Assembly (NCBI GenBank): GCA_019424905.1
Contig: JAHYYP010000006.1
Coordinates: 16,473 to 80,472, forward strand
DNA: 64,000 bases
Direction: 5' to 3'
Source of the DNA: Collinsella sp.
GTDB lineage: Bacteria > Actinomycetota > Coriobacteriia > Coriobacteriales > Coriobacteriaceae
The notes under the pieces are model-generated. The model did no database searches. It was not told the origin of the DNA and saw only the letters and a program-made list of their open reading frames with translations. Of the stretch, positions 1 through 7,928 are shown piece by piece. The position numbers and the translations under genes are program-made. Each line of letters starts with the position of its first letter. Position 1 is the first letter of the stretch.

Positions 1-538
1 TGAGCCCGCGCTCAAACCAGCGCTGAATCATGCCGACCTCGGCGCTCACGACGTAGGTAACGTAGTAGTCAAAGAACGTGCCCAGCGCCAGGCCCAAAAT
101 GCCCGTCTGTGCACGCGGCACCACGGCCTCGCGTGCGGTATCGATGATCTTTTTAATAAAGGCGGGGTCGCCGCCCGGGCCCAGCAGCGATCCGATTAAA
201 TCGCGGTTGGCCGCAAGGTAGCGCAGCAACTCAACCGAACCGGGTGCCGGCTCGAGCTCATCGATGTTGTGATAGAGATCGGGCAGCTGAGCTGCGGTGA
301 TGAGCTCAATGCGCTCACGGATCTCGGCCAGCAAGCCGTCCTCGATTTGATTGATAAAGTCGGGGATATCGCGGTAGTGCGAATAGAACGTGCGGCGCGT
401 AAGGCCAGCGCGCTCGGTGAGCGACGCGACATTAATGCGCGAAAGGTCGCCGCTTTCGGCAAGCTCGCTGGCAAGTGCCTGGCGAAGGGCACGCTGCGAG
501 CGAAGGGACCGGCGGTCGCATTTTTCGAGCTGGGACAA
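1..538 (-). CDS. TetR/AcrR-family transcriptional regulator (3' end outside window)
   Basis: Conceptual translation of the complementary strand gives an N-terminal helix-turn-helix with the family pattern (SLTERAGLTRRTFYSHYRD), followed by a helical ligand domain that runs off the left edge with no stop, so the C-terminus is missing. About 179 codons are visible. I chose a TTG start at 538 because AAGGAGG lies a few bases upstream and no ATG in frame fits better. The upstream gap holds a short palindrome (561-576) that could be its operator. The regulated gene is not in view. TetR membership is secure from the HTH; the ligand is unknown. Confidence 0.8.
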   Translation of the reverse strand, partial: MSQLEKCDRRSLRSQRALRQALASELAESGDLSRINVASLTERAGLTRRTFYSHYRDIPDFINQIEDGLLAEIRERIELITAAQLPDLYHNIDELEPAPGSVELLRYLAANRDLIGSLLGPGGDPAFIKKIIDTAREAVVPRAQTGILGLALGTFFDYYVTYVVSAEVGMIQRWFERGL

Positions 539-560
539 GCGTCCTCCTTGTTACTCAGCC

Positions 561-576
561 TGTGCGCTATTGCACA
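561..576. promoter_or_regulatory. Operator-like palindrome upstream of the partial TetR gene
   Basis: TGTGC and GCACA arms flank a short spacer (TGTGCGCTATTGCACA) in the 5' leader of the TetR gene. A second GCACAC/GTGTGT dyad lies at about 590-604. Autoregulatory TetR operators usually sit in this position. Binding is inferred only. Confidence 0.4.
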
Positions 577-627
577 GTGCGAGTATTATTGCACACCGTG
601 TGTATCAACACGTAAAGGCAATATTTA

Positions 628-662
628 GGATGTGACGAAGGGGCAGCCTCTTTGTCACATCC
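628..662. repeat. Inverted repeat (hairpin), left member of a similar pair
   Basis: GGATGTGAC at the left and GTCACATCC at the right enclose a G-rich/C-rich inner stem, giving a hairpin of about 35 nt. A closely related hairpin (TGTGACAAAG...CTTTGTCACA) lies at 1067-1095. The two bracket the candidate toxin-antitoxin cassette. Confidence 0.6.
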
Positions 663-716
663 AGCGACCGCCTAGGTTGTGCCGGTTGTGCCAGGCTTTT
701 AGAGCGGCATTACCGA

Positions 717-745
717 TTGTCCAAAATGTCATTCGTGGGTAGAAT
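717..745 (+). promoter_or_regulatory. Sigma-70-type promoter for a short RNA
   Basis: A -35 box TTGTCC (717-722) is separated by exactly 17 bp from a -10 box TAGAAT (740-745) on the plus strand. No plausible open reading frame follows; instead a hairpin-rich stretch ends about 90 nt downstream at a GC hairpin plus T run. The expected start site is near 752. Confidence 0.6.
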
Positions 746-751
746 AGTGTC

Positions 752-835
752 GACGGCAGCCCAAGTTCTGGAAAGCTGGGCAGCGCCGTTGCTTGGATTA
801 AGGGGTCAACGCCTTAGCGGCGGCGACCCCTTTTA
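752..835 (+). ncRNA. Candidate antisense antitoxin RNA
   Basis: A predicted transcript of about 83 nt begins just downstream of the promoter at 717-745. It contains a stem-loop with GCAGCCCA/TGGGCAGC arms (757-785) and ends at an intrinsic terminator: GGGGTC (802-807) pairs with GACCCC (825-830), followed by TTTT. Its 3' end overlaps, on the opposite strand, the last codons and 3' untranslated region of the small hydrophobic ORF at 814-939. Convergent 3'-overlapping toxin mRNA and antitoxin RNA is the layout of txpA/RatA and bsrG/SR4. The RNA is inferred from promoter and terminator only. Confidence 0.5.
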
Positions 836-939
836 CGTTGCTTCGAACGTTGCTTGAGTGCCTCGGAAAGCCCGACGAGCGCTGTGAAGAACGAGACCAA
901 AGCGGTCAGAAGTCTCACAAAATCAATCAGATCGGTCAT
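814..939 (-). CDS. Small hydrophobic peptide, candidate type I toxin (41 aa)
   Basis: A 41-residue ORF starts with ATG behind a very good ribosome-binding site (GGGAGGTGAT). The peptide has a single hydrophobic stretch (residues about 4-28, LLTALVSFFTALVGL at its core) and a strongly basic tail (KQRSKQRKRGRRR). This is the architecture of type I membrane toxins and holin-like small toxins. The stop codon lies inside the terminator hairpin of an RNA read from the other strand (752-835). It could alternatively be a harmless small membrane protein. Toxicity is inferred from shape and context, not from recognised homology. Confidence 0.55.
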   Translation of the reverse strand: MTDLIDFVRLLTALVSFFTALVGLSEALKQRSKQRKRGRRR

Positions 940-1066
940 GGGCATCACCTCCCATCAGATGGAGGGCGTTGCCCGGCACATGGAACTGCCGTCAACAGTA
1001 TCAATTCTATCAAAGCGCAGTTAGGTATGCGAATGTTTGTTCGTATTTCAAGAGACCAGCGTCACC

Positions 1067-1095
1067 TGTGACAAAGGGGCTATCCCTTTGTCACA
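1067..1095 (-). terminator. Hairpin directly after the HAD gene stop
   Basis: TGTGACAAAG and CTTTGTCACA arms form a near-perfect hairpin abutting the TAA of the HAD phosphatase gene. There is no clear T run, so terminator function is likely but not certain. It resembles the hairpin at 628-662. Confidence 0.5.
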
Positions 1096-1953
1096 TTATT
1101 CGATGACGGTGCGGGAGTTTTGCTTGCGCATGGTGGCGAGCATGTGTTTGGGGACGGCATGAACCATGCAACTGCCGATAGTTGCACTCGCGGCGGCCTT
1201 GGCGGCATCGCTGCCGTTTTTGGTCGCGTAGCTGTGGCGGAAACGTTTGAGCATGGCAATGTCGTTGCCGCCGTCGCCGTAGACCGCGACCTCGTCCTCG
1301 GCAATGCCGTAGTAGCCCGCCAGCCAGGACACACTCTCGCCCTTGTTGCACGCCACGTCCGTGATCTCGAACATCACCGGATCGAACGGCGCGTTGACCA
1401 CGCGGTCCGATCGCTCGGCCAAATATGCCTTAAGGTCGCGCTCCAGCTCGGGCGAGGTCACGCGGCAGTTGATCTTGCACACATCGTGGCGAAGGATGTC
1501 ACCGATCGACTGGTCGAAATACTGTTCCTCGTGATAGCCGCCACGCGCGCGCATGCCGCGCATCACGATGCGCTTGATAGGGCTGTCCTTTTTAAAGCCC
1601 GCCTGATGCATCTCGAACGAACCGCTCGAGAACATGCCATCGGGTGTGGAGCAATCAAAGCAAATGTCCGGGAATGCCTTGAGCAGCTCCTCGGTAACCT
1701 GCGGATCGATGGTCCAGGTCTTGAGCACCTCGCCATGGCAGTCGCGCACGATGGACCCATTGGAGCAGCAGGCGTCAAGCGCCAGCCCCGTAAAGCCATG
1801 CTCGCCGATTGGCAACGTCGAGCGCCCGGTCGCGGGAACCACATGCAGGCCAGCCTCGGTCAGCTCGCGAATGGCGCGGCGGATGGTCCCGTCTGCCTCG
1901 TGCAGGGCGTTCAGCAGCGTTCCGTCTAAGTCACTCGCAAACATCTTGATCAT
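1096..1953 (-). CDS. Cof-type HAD-superfamily phosphatase (IIB)
   Basis: The 285-aa protein opens with the HAD motif I (FASDLDGTLLN; nucleophile and acid aspartates at D8 and D10). It has an inserted cap domain of the Cof/IIB type and, near the C-terminus, motif IV YGDGGNDIAML. Such enzymes dephosphorylate sugar phosphates or flavin/pyridoxal phosphates in the cytosol; the substrate cannot be read from sequence. The ATG at 1953 is chosen over an upstream in-frame start because GAAGGAGAGG precedes it and homology begins there. That ribosome-binding site lies inside a perfect 21-bp hairpin (1954-2007), which may restrict translation. It lies downstream of the MFS gene on the same strand. Confidence 0.85.
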   Translation of the reverse strand: MIKMFASDLDGTLLNALHEADGTIRRAIRELTEAGLHVVPATGRSTLPIGEHGFTGLALDACCSNGSIVRDCHGEVLKTWTIDPQVTEELLKAFPDICFDCSTPDGMFSSGSFEMHQAGFKKDSPIKRIVMRGMRARGGYHEEQYFDQSIGDILRHDVCKINCRVTSPELERDLKAYLAERSDRVVNAPFDPVMFEITDVACNKGESVSWLAGYYGIAEDEVAVYGDGGNDIAMLKRFRHSYATKNGSDAAKAAASATIGSCMVHAVPKHMLATMRKQNSRTVIE

Positions 1954-2007
1954 GGGCACGCCTCTCCTTCGTCTGCACGATATTGTAGACGAAGGAGAGG
2001 CGTGCCC
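1954..2007 (-). promoter_or_regulatory. Perfect 21-bp hairpin covering the ribosome-binding site of the HAD gene
   Basis: Positions 1954-1974 and 1987-2007 are exact reverse complements with a 12-nt loop. Read on the minus strand, the hairpin follows the MFS gene, contains the AAGGAGAGG of the HAD gene and ends directly at its ATG. It could be an intercistronic terminator, a translational lock or both. Confidence 0.6.
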
Positions 2008-2068
2008 AAACAATGCCGTCCCGGCGCGGCGTACCACCGCCTCCACAAATTCACGGTGCCCCAGTGCG

Positions 2069-3331
2069 TTAAGACAATCGCCACAAGCGACTTTTCAGCC
2101 GATAAAACAGCACCGTCGTCAACGTCAACACCGCCAGCATGCCTGCGAATACAATCGCCGGTGTCCATCGATCATATGCAACCCCGTACGTCAATTGGCC
2201 GATAGGTGTTGCGCAGGAAAGGACCATGTAAACGACCGAAAGCACTTTTCCGCAGAGCTCAGTCGGCGCTGCCCGTTGAACAAACGCGATGATTTCAACC
2301 GACGCAATGGCTGCCCACACCATGACCCATGCCGAACCAACCGCAAACACGGTGAACACCCATACATCTGTGCCGAACAGTAGCGTGACAATAATCGGTA
2401 CGACTCCTAAACAGATCATCGCAACATATTGACATATGCCCTTGAAGGAAAAACGATGCGGCCAAATACCGACCAAACCACTGCCGACAAGACCACCTAA
2501 GCCCATAGCCACCTCAATAATCCCAACAAAGGATGACTGCATTCCGAGATGCTTTGCAACAATAACGGGAGCACCAATCGTTAACCCAACTAACGCAAGG
2601 TTCAAAATAGCCGCAATCAAAAACACAACGAGCAATGATGAGTTTTGAGACAGGTACCGAATCAACTCCCGAAAATCGTTTCGGCGTGTCGTACGAGTCG
2701 CGCCGTCTCCCATCGTTTCAGATGAGGCATTTTGCTTGAGTGCGCCCCCGAACAGCAGGGCTGAAATCGTAAACGTCAACGCCGCGGTTTCGCATAGAGT
2801 ATCGATACCAAAGCACCCATAGACTGCCGTCCCGACTACAGGCCCCAAGATATTGCTCATCATGATTATCTGCGAGACCAACGCAGTGGCACGCTCAACC
2901 TTTTCTTGGCCCGTCATGCACACCGCCTCAATTTGAAGCATCGGTTTCAGCAGCGATTGGATGCCATATTGGACGCAAAGCATTGCTGCCACGACAACCG
3001 CAAGAGGCAGCGAACGCTTCATGGGGATAAACAGCAGTGATGCAGCCATCAGAACAATGCCGAGTACCACAAGAACCCCGCGACGTCTTCCCCGATCCGC
3101 CAAAATCCCGCCAACCGGAGTCGCGAGCACGCCCGGTATGAACGCTATCGCCGCGACGGCGCCATATAACGTTGAGGAGCCGCTGCAATCGAACAAGTAA
3201 AGCGGGCACGCAAAGCACAGTGCCGACAGCATCGAATACGCACACAGCTGTGCAACAAGAAGACCAAATAGCCTGATAGATCGCACTGTTTTTGGCGCCA
3301 ATGAAACGCTAATTCTTCGCATCCCAGCCAT
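2069..3331 (-). CDS. MFS transporter, probable drug/metabolite exporter
   Basis: The 420-aa hydrophobic protein has about 12 predicted membrane segments. The loop between TM2 and TM3 carries GGILADRGRRRGV, the typical MFS motif A region. It resembles the 12-TM proton-coupled efflux group. A TetR regulator follows upstream on the same strand, with two palindromic operator candidates in the gap (3344-3368 and 3412-3430), so substrate-induced expression is likely. The start at 3331 has GGGGGCAGG upstream; an internal ATG three codons later is possible. The gene and its regulator are less GC-rich than flanking genes, hinting at acquisition. Substrate unknown. Confidence 0.8.
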   Translation of the reverse strand: MAGMRRISVSLAPKTVRSIRLFGLLVAQLCAYSMLSALCFACPLYLFDCSGSSTLYGAVAAIAFIPGVLATPVGGILADRGRRRGVLVVLGIVLMAASLLFIPMKRSLPLAVVVAAMLCVQYGIQSLLKPMLQIEAVCMTGQEKVERATALVSQIIMMSNILGPVVGTAVYGCFGIDTLCETAALTFTISALLFGGALKQNASSETMGDGATRTTRRNDFRELIRYLSQNSSLLVVFLIAAILNLALVGLTIGAPVIVAKHLGMQSSFVGIIEVAMGLGGLVGSGLVGIWPHRFSFKGICQYVAMICLGVVPIIVTLLFGTDVWVFTVFAVGSAWVMVWAAIASVEIIAFVQRAAPTELCGKVLSVVYMVLSCATPIGQLTYGVAYDRWTPAIVFAGMLAVLTLTTVLFYRLKSRLWRLS

Positions 3332-3343
3332 AAGCCTGCCCCC

Positions 3344-3368
3344 AAATACATACTGTTAGTATGTATTT
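3344..3368. promoter_or_regulatory. TetR operator, perfect palindrome
   Basis: AAATACATAC and GTATGTATTT are exact reverse complements around a 5-bp centre, just upstream of the MFS start. The sequence resembles known TetR/AcrR operators of the ATACATAC...GTATGTAT kind. A degenerate second copy lies at 3412-3430. Confidence 0.7.
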
Positions 3369-3411
3369 AATGACTTGAAAAGGGCAGCCGTGGCTACCCT
3401 CACAAATCAAT

Positions 3412-3430
3412 TACATACCGTTGGTATCTA
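3412..3430. promoter_or_regulatory. Second, imperfect TetR operator
   Basis: TACATACC and GGTATCTA arms around GTT match the operator at 3344-3368 with one arm mismatch. The site overlaps the end of the tetR-like gene region and precedes the MFS promoter region. Confidence 0.5.
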
Positions 3431-3432
3431 TA

Positions 3433-4095
3433 TTACCACCCGGCACGGTTCCATACGTCCCAAATCTGGGCCGTTGTCTGGAGCACTTCATTACCCAAAT
3501 CAAGCCCCACCGCGGCCGCCATCTGCGCCAAACATTGTGCGCGAGCAAGCATTCGCTCCTTGGGCTCGAGCGGACGGAACAATGGCAGCAGCCAAAGATT
3601 CGCTAACAACGATACGGCCTCCGCTGCTTCGCGCGGGCATTCGCACGCAATGGAGCCGTCGGCGATGCCCTCCTCGATTACTGGCAAGAGATTGCCATCG
3701 GCCGACTCGTCAAACGAACCTTGGTACTGCATCGCCAGCAGCCGCGAGCTTTTTACCGGATCTGCCGCAGGATGCATGCGAGTCCATAGCTCGATTTGCG
3801 GAACGACGGACTCGGGCGCATAAAGTCGTTTGAGCTTTTGAGCTCCCGTCATATTGCCAGCACCGAGTGTCGCGCGACGGTGCTCAGCAATCGGAGCCGT
3901 TGCCCGATCAAATGCGGCGTTGAAAATCTCCTCTTTGCTCTTAAAGTGATGATAGACAGCACCCTTGGTCATGCCATCGAGGCGGTCGACGATGTCTTGA
4001 ATGCTCGTCCCCTCATAACCCTGTACGCAGAATAGCTCCAGCGCCGCGTCGAGAATCTTCGCGACAGTCTCCTCGGGATATTTATTACGACCCAT
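3433..4095 (-). CDS. TetR/AcrR-family repressor of the adjacent MFS gene
   Basis: The 220-aa protein has a clear N-terminal TetR helix-turn-helix (residues about 8-50; GYEGTSIQDIVDRL...KGAVYHHFKSKEEI) and an all-helical ligand-binding C-terminus. I take the ATG at 4095 (MGRNKYPEE) rather than one 12 codons upstream because homology begins there and a weak GGACGG lies before it, while the longer start has no ribosome-binding site. It is followed on the same strand by the MFS exporter, with palindromic operators in the gap. This is a classical repressor-pump pair. The inducer is unknown. Confidence 0.85.
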   Translation of the reverse strand: MGRNKYPEETVAKILDAALELFCVQGYEGTSIQDIVDRLDGMTKGAVYHHFKSKEEIFNAAFDRATAPIAEHRRATLGAGNMTGAQKLKRLYAPESVVPQIELWTRMHPAADPVKSSRLLAMQYQGSFDESADGNLLPVIEEGIADGSIACECPREAAEAVSLLANLWLLPLFRPLEPKERMLARAQCLAQMAAAVGLDLGNEVLQTTAQIWDVWNRAGW

Positions 4096-4169
4096 AATCC
4101 GTCCATCCACAACGCAAGTCTTGTGCCTCATTGCAGCATTTTAACGTTGCGGATGGTAGACGGTCGATT

Positions 4170-4508
4170 CTACACCGCGGCGGGACCGTGTTCGCCAGTA
4201 CGTATGCGAATAACTTCCTCGACCGGCTCGACCCAGATCTTGCCGTCGCCGACGGCACCGGTGCGAGCGGCGCTGCAGATAATGTCGACAATGCCGTCGA
4301 CATGCTCATCGGCGCAAATGAGCGTGAACTGCACCTTAGGAATCGTGTTGACAAGCAACTCGTTGCCGCGCACGTATTCCTTCCAGCCATGCTGTGCGCC
4401 GCAGCCCTGCACCTGGTTGATAGTCATGCCACGAACATCAGCAGCAAACAGCGCGTCTTTAAGAACCTCAAGCTTTTCCTGGCGCACGATAGCCGTGATT
4501 TTTTTCAT
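4170..4508 (-). CDS. glnK: PII-family nitrogen signal protein (GlnK/GlnB type)
   Basis: At 112 aa it has normal PII length and the family signatures at both ends (MKKITAIVRQEKLEVLKDAL; TGAVGDGKIWV followed by VIRIRTGE, ATP-binding). PII trimers sense 2-oxoglutarate and ATP/ADP and block AmtB. The T-loop is unusual: aligned to E. coli GlnB, the uridylylated Tyr51 is replaced by Leu (VRGNELLVN in place of YRGAEYMVD) and GFGRQ reads GCGAQ. Canonical uridylylation at that site is therefore not possible. The gene follows amtB on the same strand, separated by a hairpin-forming gap, as expected for an amtB-glnK unit. Confidence 0.9.
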   Translation of the reverse strand: MKKITAIVRQEKLEVLKDALFAADVRGMTINQVQGCGAQHGWKEYVRGNELLVNTIPKVQFTLICADEHVDGIVDIICSAARTGAVGDGKIWVEPVEEVIRIRTGEHGPAAV

Positions 4509-4559
4509 AGTGAATTCCTCTCTTCAATAAAAGAAATGAATTGTCCTTCACATGGCACG

Positions 4560-4657
4560 GGTTTTCCAGGTGCCCGAGATTGTCCCGAAAGAGGAGCGCC
4601 GCGTACTTCGGTACGCAAGCGACGGTTTGAGGGGCAAGGTCGGGTGCCTGGGAAAGC
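4560..4657 (-). repeat. Long imperfect palindrome between amtB and glnK
   Basis: The arm at about 4562-4585 (around CCAGGTGCCCGA) is nearly complementary to the arm at about 4632-4656 (around TCGGGTGCCTGG), allowing G-U pairs in RNA. The inner part holds a smaller CGTACTTCGGTACG hairpin. It could act as a processing or attenuation site setting the amtB:glnK ratio. Confidence 0.55.
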
Positions 4658-4664
4658 CGCGCTG

Positions 4665-5942
4665 CTAATCGAGTCCGGAGAACGAGGGGTACGCGCTCTC
4701 GCCGTGCTGACTCGCATCCAGGCCCAGCGCCTCGTCGGCCTCGTCCACACGCAGGCTGCCATGGAACAGTGCCTTGACCACCGCGGCGATCACCAAGTCG
4801 AGCACCAGCACAATAACGACCGTCACCACAATGCCCAGAATCTGCGAGACGAGCAGCGACACGTCGCCCGTGTAGAACAGGCCACCCTTACCGGTCCACG
4901 AGAGCTCCGGCACGCAGAACAGGCCCGTGAGCACGCCGCCCAAAATGCCGCCGATGCCGTGGCAACCGAACGCGTCGAGCGCGTCGTCGTAGCCACACTT
5001 GGTCTTAAGATGGCTGATGGCGAGGTAGCAGACGGGAGACACGATCAAGCCCATGACCAGCGCCGCCCACGGCTCGACAAAGCCCGCGCCCGGCGTGACC
5101 ACCACAAGACCCGCGACCAAACCGGTGCTGGCACCCACCAGCGTGGGGCGACCGGTATGCACGCGCTCGACGGCAAGCCACGAGACCATGCCCGCCGCGC
5201 TGGCCGTCACGGTGTTGAGAATGGCAAGCGCAGCCACGGCGTCGGCCTTAAACTCGCTGCCGCCGTTAAAACCAAACCAGCCAAACCAAAGCAGACCGGC
5301 GCCCAGCGCCACAAACGGCACGTTATGCGGACGGTAGCTCACCATGCCAAAGCCGCGACGACGGCCGAGTATTAAGCAGAGAATCAGGCCCGTCAGACCG
5401 GACGAAATGTGCACCACGTCGCCGCCAGCAAAGTCGAGTGCGCCGATAATGTCACCGATAAAGGAACCATCGCCGCCCCAAACCATGTGGGCGAGCGGCG
5501 CATAGACCACGAGCAGCCAAATGCCCAGGAAGGCCGTCATGGCACCAAACTTAACGCGGCCGGCCAGGCTGCCCGTGACGATAGCTGCCGTGATCATGGC
5601 AAACGCCATCTGAAAGGCGATGTTGATGATCTGAGGGTAGACGGCACCGTCCGCGGCATTGCCCTCGGCCGCCTGCAGCACCTGGTTGAGCACCGGCAGG
5701 CACAGCAGCTGGTCAAGGCCTCCAATAAACGGGCTGGAACCGTCGCCGCCGTAGGCCAGCGACCAGCCGGCAACAATCCACAGCACACCAACCAGGCCAA
5801 TGGCGCCAAAGCACATAAGCATGGTGTTGATGACATTTTTGCGCCTGGACAGGCCGCCATAGAAAAACGCCAGACCCGGTGTCATTAAAAACACGAGCAT
5901 GGTGCAGATGAGCATAAACGTTGTCGATCCCGTATCGTACAT
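4665..5942 (-). CDS. amtB: Ammonium transporter AmtB
   Basis: A 425-aa membrane protein with about 11 transmembrane segments and the Amt signatures FFYGGLSRRKNV (TM1-loop), the FGWFGFNGGSE region and the late DALDAFGCHGIGGILGG segment with the conserved histidine. It conducts ammonium/ammonia across the cytoplasmic membrane and is normally inhibited by the PII protein encoded next to it. The ATG at 5942 is preceded by AAGGGGGAGCGA; an upstream in-frame start adds 19 unconserved residues. Transcription presumably continues into glnK. Confidence 0.93.
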   Translation of the reverse strand: MYDTGSTTFMLICTMLVFLMTPGLAFFYGGLSRRKNVINTMLMCFGAIGLVGVLWIVAGWSLAYGGDGSSPFIGGLDQLLCLPVLNQVLQAAEGNAADGAVYPQIINIAFQMAFAMITAAIVTGSLAGRVKFGAMTAFLGIWLLVVYAPLAHMVWGGDGSFIGDIIGALDFAGGDVVHISSGLTGLILCLILGRRRGFGMVSYRPHNVPFVALGAGLLWFGWFGFNGGSEFKADAVAALAILNTVTASAAGMVSWLAVERVHTGRPTLVGASTGLVAGLVVVTPGAGFVEPWAALVMGLIVSPVCYLAISHLKTKCGYDDALDAFGCHGIGGILGGVLTGLFCVPELSWTGKGGLFYTGDVSLLVSQILGIVVTVVIVLVLDLVIAAVVKALFHGSLRVDEADEALGLDASQHGESAYPSFSGLD

Positions 5943-6140
5943 TCGCTCCCCCTTGGTCGCATGGACGTTGTCGGCGCCCATAATGCGGCCGAGGGGCAAC
6001 TGGTGTAGACCAGATACGGCGTTGTTAAACGCCGCGTTGTCGAATGGAAACGGTGCCGCAATCTTGTAAACGGCGCGGCAACGGGCGCGAAACGAACGGG
6101 AAACGTGCGAACGAGAAGGGCGCGCTTGGCCCCGCTCTGG

Positions 6141-7160
6141 CTAGCGCCGGAACAGCTCGCGGGCTCGGTCGCGGAGGTCGGTAGCTCGGATGACGCCCTC
6201 GTAGCGATTGATGCGCAGACGCGGGAAGGCGTTAAAGAAGCGTAGGTCGCGGCGGCTGAGCGACACGCTCGGCACCGGACGGCTCATGCGCTTTCCGGCA
6301 AGGCGACGACTGAGCGACGGACGCGGCATGCTCGGCGCGGCATCGGCCACGCGGCGGGCAGCGAGCGCCAGGCCGCGAGCACCATCCGAGATAAATGTCG
6401 GCATCGAAGCCTTCTCGCGCAGGGCATCGAGCGCCGCGTCGCCCAGCTCGGCCAGCCAGGCGTTAACGGCGCGACCGCGGATATGCGTCTGCGCCACCGA
6501 ATCGATCGCCGAATCGGGAATACGTTCGAGCATAGAGTCGGAGGCATCGGCAAGCGACTCATTGATGCGGTCGGCAAGGTCGGCACGCACACGCTCCAGC
6601 TCATCGGACAGGCGACGCCAGCTGGCCAACGAGCACACCGCATCGACCATCATCGCGACCGCGACGATAAAGGCGGACAGCCGCACAATCAGCACCGGCA
6701 GATGGCCGAGCAGCCCCAGCAATGCCGGCTCCACCAAGCGGCAAATGCACAGCGCGCCCAAGCCAAACGCACAGGCCCAGTACAGGCAGATGCGTCCGTG
6801 CAGGTTAAACGGCAGGTGTGAGTAATCCCAAAAGCGCGCGCCTGTTGTTTTTTCCAATAGAAGGCCCACACTGTACTCGATTACGCTGCATACAAGCGCC
6901 GCGGCGACAAACTGGCTCGAGGCATCTGGAATCCCGCGCAGCAAAAGCCAGCAGGCTATGCCGCCCACACCATAGATAGGGCAACACGGCCCCAGCAAAA
7001 AGCCACTGTTGGCAAATCGTCCGTGATTGAGCATGGCGCAAACCGTCGACTCCCACGCCCAGCCGCAAAACCCGTAAAAGGCAAACGAGAGCACCAGTGC
7101 CGAGAGTGGACAGGCGGCAAGCGTCGCGCCGCCAAAAGCCATGTCGATCGCGGTTCCCAC
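6141..7160 (-). CDS. CmpB-like membrane protein (putative ABC transporter type IV family)
   Basis: The N-terminal half carries several transmembrane segments and the hallmark signatures of the putative ABC-transporter permease family (PF06541): YGFCGWAWES near residue 30, and GFLLGPCCPIYGVG near residue 55. The C-terminal 170 residues are hydrophilic, helical and Arg-rich. At 339 aa it is longer than many family members because of that tail. I select a GTG start at 7160 with AGGAGAGGG just upstream. It sits three bases after the stop of the HD-domain gene, so the two are translated together. Molecular function of the family is unknown. Confidence 0.75.
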   Translation of the reverse strand: MGTAIDMAFGGATLAACPLSALVLSFAFYGFCGWAWESTVCAMLNHGRFANSGFLLGPCCPIYGVGGIACWLLLRGIPDASSQFVAAALVCSVIEYSVGLLLEKTTGARFWDYSHLPFNLHGRICLYWACAFGLGALCICRLVEPALLGLLGHLPVLIVRLSAFIVAVAMMVDAVCSLASWRRLSDELERVRADLADRINESLADASDSMLERIPDSAIDSVAQTHIRGRAVNAWLAELGDAALDALREKASMPTFISDGARGLALAARRVADAAPSMPRPSLSRRLAGKRMSRPVPSVSLSRRDLRFFNAFPRLRINRYEGVIRATDLRDRARELFRR

Positions 7161-7163
7161 CGT

Positions 7164-7700
7164 CTACCCTCTCCTCTTTTCGTTCGATTCGCTGCTCACG
7201 TCATCGTCCGCCTCGTCCTTGCGCCGCAGACGGCCGGCGACCGTCTCGCGCAGTGCGCACCATTTATCCGCCAGGCACACAATCCATGCCTCACGACACG
7301 TCGGCGGCACCGGTACCAGCGGAAACATATGCCGTACGATAATATTCCGCTCGCGCGGCGTCAGCTCAAAATCTTCCTCCGCACGCGCCAGGGCAAAAAA
7401 CGGGTGACGAAAGCCATGCAGTCGATGGCTTGGGTCGGGATCGTGCCAGTCATAGAGAAAGTAATCGTGCAGCAGGGCCCCGCGCAGCAGCGAGGCGCGG
7501 TCGATCGAAATGCCAGCACGGCCCAAGCGCTCGGCAAAGGACAGACTTGCCCGCGCTACCGAGGTCACATGTGTATAGACCGTCACATCGCCATGTTGGA
7601 TAAACTCATGTGTCAGGCCCAAGCGGCCCGTCTGGGCAAGCTGACGGGCGGCATCGTCGACCTCGCGCGCGATTTTCTCGGCACGAACGGTATCGGACAT
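7164..7700 (-). CDS. HD-domain protein (predicted phosphohydrolase)
   Basis: The 178-aa protein contains an HD signature (RGALLHDYFLYDW) after an upstream His (YTHVTSVARAS), the metal-binding arrangement of the HD superfamily. A further conserved stretch is ERNIIVRHMFPL. HD enzymes hydrolyse phosphate esters; nothing here indicates nucleotide or lipid substrate. The ATG at 7700 has GGAAGGGGGC upstream, which is better than an in-frame start 15 codons earlier. It is the first gene of a two-gene unit with the CmpB-like membrane protein. Confidence 0.8.
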   Translation of the reverse strand: MSDTVRAEKIAREVDDAARQLAQTGRLGLTHEFIQHGDVTVYTHVTSVARASLSFAERLGRAGISIDRASLLRGALLHDYFLYDWHDPDPSHRLHGFRHPFFALARAEEDFELTPRERNIIVRHMFPLVPVPPTCREAWIVCLADKWCALRETVAGRLRRKDEADDDVSSESNEKRRG

Positions 7701-7928
7701 GCTGCCCCCTTCCAGCGGCTCACGGCGGCAAGCCACGGCCTGCACACATTGAATAAAATCATCATCGAATTTACCAGTATGGCATCGGACAAAACGTTTT
7801 GCCCCGCCAGTTGGCGAATTACCGCGCCGCCGTCACATATCAAACGCCAAAATGTGCGAGACTGTCTTGTGCAATTGTGCCGGCCGAGGGAGTGCCGGCG
7901 CTCGATTCGCATGGAGTAACCCACAACG

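Noticed and set aside
1120..1929. Long frame opposite the HAD gene, and many similar long antisense frames across the window
   Set aside because: High GC opens antisense frames; the proteins are Arg/His/Ala-rich with no motifs, while the sense genes have clear family signatures and ribosome-binding sites.
2069..4095. MFS-TetR pair as part of a larger resistance island
   Set aside because: Only the two genes and operators share the lower GC; flanking genes are ordinary and no mobile-element ends were found around them.
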